A stretch of 8,245 nucleotides of DNA, taken from positions 1 through 8,245 of the forward strand of contig JACESW010000047.1 of NCBI GenBank assembly GCA_013911625.1, read 5' to 3'. The notes under the pieces are model-generated. The model saw only the letters and a program-made list of their open reading frames with translations, made no database searches and had not been told where the DNA came from. How positions within the stretch are numbered: the stretch's first letter is position 1; every line of letters starts with the position of its first letter. This document shows, in pieces, positions 6,186-8,245 of this stretch. The position numbers and the translations under genes were made by a program. This DNA is from Cryomorphaceae bacterium (GTDB lineage Bacteria; Bacteroidota; Bacteroidia; Flavobacteriales; Schleiferiaceae).

Positions 6186-7250
6186 ATGCTTGGTTTAAGA
6201 CAATTCCTACAATTTACACTCCTTCTCACTGCCTTTACCGCATGTGAAAAAGCACCTGAACCTGAACCGCAACATCGACCTTCTTGGGGCGGAACAGATT
6301 TCAGTCAGTTGCCGAAAGTAGAGGCGGAAGGTTGGATTTTCAGAGATTCGGATTCGAACGAAGTTGATCCTATTCTCTACCTCGCCGAGCAAGGATTGAA
6401 AGTGATACGCTTAAAAGTATGGAACAATGCCAGTGGTGATGGTTCTTTAGAAGAGTTAACGCCCTATGCCCAACGCATTCACGATGCAGGAATGCAAGTC
6501 ATGCTCACCTTTCATTACAGCAATACCTGGGCAGATCCTGGTGCCCAAACCATTCCTACACAATGGGCAAACCTTTCAGATACGGACCTACTAGATAGCG
6601 TTCGCTCTTTTACTAAAAAAGTTATTCAGGCTACCAATGCAGAATACGTTCAAATTGGAAACGAAATCAACCACGGGATGATGAAACCCTTTGGCGCTAG
6701 AGACGGTTCTGGCAACTTTCAAAGGCTCTTACAGGCAGGACTCGAAGGCGCTAGAGAAGCAGATGATTCTGTGATGACGTTCATTCATTACGCCGGTTTT
6801 GAAAATGCCGACATCTTCTACCGTACTATTGACAGCCTCGATTTTGATGCCATAGGCCTATCCTATTACCCCAAATGGCACGGCAAAAATCTTGGAGACT
6901 TACGCAGCAGTTGCTTTAATCTTACGAGCGAATTCGAACGACCTGTCTACCTGGTTGAATCTAGTTATCCATTTACCTTAGGCTGGGCAGATTGGACCAA
7001 CAATCACATTGGTAGCGCTGACCAAATCATGGGTGCCTTCCCGCCATCACGTGCCGGTCAAAAAGCCTTTCTAGAAGAATTGCGAAACCTTACGGACAGT
7101 CTAAGCACTGGTTTGATGTATTGGGGCGGTGAATTAGTAGCTTACAAGGGACCGCAGGCACAAGACGGCAGTCCTTATGAGAATCAGGCCCTATTCAGTT
7201 TTAACGGTGTTGCCTTGCCCGCTATCTCTGCCCTCGGGTCGAACGACTAG
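6186..7250 (+). CDS. glycoside hydrolase family 53 lipoprotein (endo-beta-1,4-galactanase)
   Basis: The 354-residue protein begins with a lipoprotein signal: hydrophobic residues 7-19 and a lipobox ending FTAC with the lipidated Cys20, followed by a Pro/Glu-rich linker. The rest is a GH53 TIM barrel. Characteristic blocks are WGGTDFS (34-40), GLKVIRLKVWN (70-80), TFHYSNTWADPGAQ (108-121), VQIGNEINHGM (155-165) with the acid/base Glu160, LSYYPKWHG (225-233), VESSYP (257-262) with the nucleophile Glu258, and YWGGE (312-316). GH53 enzymes cut beta-1,4-galactan side chains of pectin (type I arabinogalactan), here probably on the cell surface or in the periplasm. I chose the ATG at 6186 over the upstream TTG at 6180. 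TTAATTTG at 6157-6164 is a partial -7 box. No SusC/SusD pair or other glycosidase is in the window. The family is confident; the substrate is inferred. Confidence 0.92.
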   Translation: MLGLRQFLQFTLLLTAFTACEKAPEPEPQHRPSWGGTDFSQLPKVEAEGWIFRDSDSNEVDPILYLAEQGLKVIRLKVWNNASGDGSLEELTPYAQRIHDAGMQVMLTFHYSNTWADPGAQTIPTQWANLSDTDLLDSVRSFTKKVIQATNAEYVQIGNEINHGMMKPFGARDGSGNFQRLLQAGLEGAREADDSVMTFIHYAGFENADIFYRTIDSLDFDAIGLSYYPKWHGKNLGDLRSSCFNLTSEFERPVYLVESSYPFTLGWADWTNNHIGSADQIMGAFPPSRAGQKAFLEELRNLTDSLSTGLMYWGGELVAYKGPQAQDGSPYENQALFSFNGVALPAISALGSND

Positions 7251-7258
7251 ACTTTTCA

Positions 7259-7266
7259 TAAATTTG
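7259..7266 (+). promoter_or_regulatory. candidate Bacteroidota -7 box before the DUF1801 gene
   Basis: TAAATTTG matches the TAnnTTTG consensus exactly and lies 16 bases before the ATG at 7283, in the short gap after the galactanase stop. The expected start site gives an A/T-rich leader of about 12 bases, common in this phylum. No TTG is seen at the expected -33 spacing, so the match may be chance in AT-rich DNA. Confidence 0.4.
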
Positions 7267-7282
7267 AGCAAATAATTTATTT

Positions 7283-7738
7283 ATGAGAATTCCCGCCAAC
7301 TCAGTATCAGAGTACATCTCTAAACTTCCCGAAGACCGTCGCGAATCCTTTGAAAGGATACTTGAAATTCTACGAAACAATCTACCTGAAGGTTTTCAGG
7401 AATGCCTAGGCTATGGAATGCCCGCGTTTGCCGTTCCGCACAGCCTATACCCAGACGGGTATCATTGTAAACCTGAGGAACCGCTTCCCTTTATCTCGGT
7501 GGGCAATCAAAAAAACTTCATTGGTTTTTACCATATGGGCGTCTATGCAATGCCCGAGATTTATGATTGGTTTGTTGGGGAGTACCCGAAGCATTCAAAG
7601 TTCAAACTAGATATGGGTAAAAGCTGCCTCAGACTAAAGCGAATGAATGATATTCCCTACGATCTAATCGCAGAATTGGCACAAAAAATCACGCCAGAGC
7701 AGTGGATTGAGGTCTACGAATCCAACATCAAGAAATAA
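7283..7738 (+). CDS. DUF1801 domain protein (YdhG/YdeI-like)
   Basis: This 151-residue soluble protein spans a full DUF1801 domain. The N-terminal helices (SVSEYISKLPEDRRESFERILEIL region, about 7-30) lead into the family motif GYGMPAF (43-49), then PFISVGNQKNFIGFYHMG (69-86) and the C-terminal GKSCLRLKRMNDIP segment (112-125). The fold is known from structures of YdhG-like proteins and resembles frataxin, but no biochemical role is established. No signal peptide or membrane segment is seen. It starts 33 bases after the galactanase stop and may be in the same transcript or use its own -7 box at 7259. The acyltransferase gene follows after 29 bases. Family assignment is strong; function is unknown. 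Confidence 0.87.
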   Translation: MRIPANSVSEYISKLPEDRRESFERILEILRNNLPEGFQECLGYGMPAFAVPHSLYPDGYHCKPEEPLPFISVGNQKNFIGFYHMGVYAMPEIYDWFVGEYPKHSKFKLDMGKSCLRLKRMNDIPYDLIAELAQKITPEQWIEVYESNIKK

Positions 7739-7767
7739 ATTATATTAGCCTCCCAAAACCATCCTAA

Positions 7768-8245
7768 ATGCCTAATAGAAGAGATAAATTCGTCGATGTA
7801 CACAAGGCCATTCGTGAAAAGAGCCCGTCGCTATATGCGGTGATTCCTAATCGGCTCATCGACTGGTTCAAAGAGCGTATCGTTCATGAATCGTACATTA
7901 ATAATTACCTCAACGATCATTACGACGTTCGAGATTTCGAATTCTGTGAGCAGTTTTTAGCCGATAATTTTATTTCCGTCAAGACCGTAGGCGCTGAAAA
8001 TATTCCATTAGAAGGCGGTGCTGTTTTTGCCGCTAATCACCCACTTGGTGGAACAGACGCACTTGCTATCCTTATGAGCATTGGAAAGCACAGGCAAGAT
8101 GTGAAGTTCCTTTCCAACGACCTGTTGGATCAAATCATGAATCTTAATGGTCTTTTTGTGGGTATTAATTCTTTCGGGGCCAGTGCAAGAGAAAGCATTA
8201 GAAAAGTCGATGCATTATTTTCAAGCGACAATGCCGTATTCATCT
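7768..8245 (+). CDS. PlsC-like acyltransferase, 3' end beyond the window
   Basis: An open frame from the ATG at 7768 runs through the right edge and gives the first 159 residues, from MPNRRDKFVDVHKAI to DNAVFI. The acyltransferase core motif is AANHPLGGTDALA (88-100), with the catalytic His91 and Asp97. It has five residues between His and Asp instead of the common HX4D, a form I associate with a Bacteroidota group often named hemolysin-like or 1-acyl-glycerol-3-phosphate acyltransferase. The second block, LNGLFVGINSFGASARES (126-143), corresponds to the acceptor-binding region. Such enzymes add fatty acyl groups to lysophosphatidate, or in this phylum to amino-acid lipids such as glycine or ornithine lipids. 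The acceptor cannot be told here. An N-terminal extension of about 85 residues precedes the motif, longer than in minimal PlsC proteins. The 29-bp gap after DUF1801 allows co-transcription. Confidence 0.85.
   Translation, partial: MPNRRDKFVDVHKAIREKSPSLYAVIPNRLIDWFKERIVHESYINNYLNDHYDVRDFEFCEQFLADNFISVKTVGAENIPLEGGAVFAANHPLGGTDALAILMSIGKHRQDVKFLSNDLLDQIMNLNGLFVGINSFGASARESIRKVDALFSSDNAVFI

Noticed and set aside
6152..6229. Extension of the small minus-strand gene to 79 residues
   Set aside because: The added residues look non-coding, overlap the divergent galactanase start and are absent from the family pattern that begins at MFGLFKKK.

Overview
The window looks like chromosomal DNA of a Bacteroidota bacterium, most likely from the Flavobacteriia. 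The reasons are a Lacal_2735-type small protein, near-consensus TAnnTTTG -7 boxes, the absence of Shine-Dalgarno sites at nearly every start, and a methionine gene cluster of flavobacterial style. GC content is moderate by eye. No rRNA, tRNA, CRISPR array, transposase, integrase or phage gene is visible.

Region 1 (about 1-4850, minus strand) is one methionine-biosynthesis operon. It reads from right to left: candidate promoter (about 4846-4816), SAM-I (S-box) riboswitch (4800-4700), OsmC-family protein, PLP-dependent homoserine-ester sulfhydrylase (MetZ/MetY type), homoserine O-acyltransferase (MetX), then a homoserine dehydrogenase with an N-terminal remnant of aspartokinase plus two ACT-like domains. 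All four genes overlap (4, 4 and 8 bp), so they are probably translationally coupled. Together the enzymes take aspartate semialdehyde to homoserine, then to O-acyl-homoserine, then with sulfide to homocysteine. The riboswitch should reduce expression when SAM is plentiful. At the far left end (1-40) the first 13 codons of another minus-strand gene may be present behind its own -7 box.

Region 2 (4910-5993, plus strand) holds an alpha/beta-hydrolase and a small DUF3817 membrane protein overlapping by 8 bp. They end tail to tail against a 53-residue Lacal_2735-like protein on the minus strand; the two stop codons share one TTAA.

Region 3 (6186-8245, plus strand) has a predicted lipoprotein of glycoside hydrolase family 53 (endo-beta-1,4-galactanase), a DUF1801 protein, and the first 159 residues of a PlsC-like acyltransferase that runs off the window.

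The parts most worth a second look are the leader of the methionine operon and the dehydrogenase. The leader has a 9-bp complement between the riboswitch 5' side and the downstream leader, and a small hairpin over the first start codon. The dehydrogenase has lost the catalytic N-terminus of its aspartokinase half but keeps the ACT region. Most of the rest is ordinary housekeeping or accessory content, and I found no clear sign of an entirely new system.
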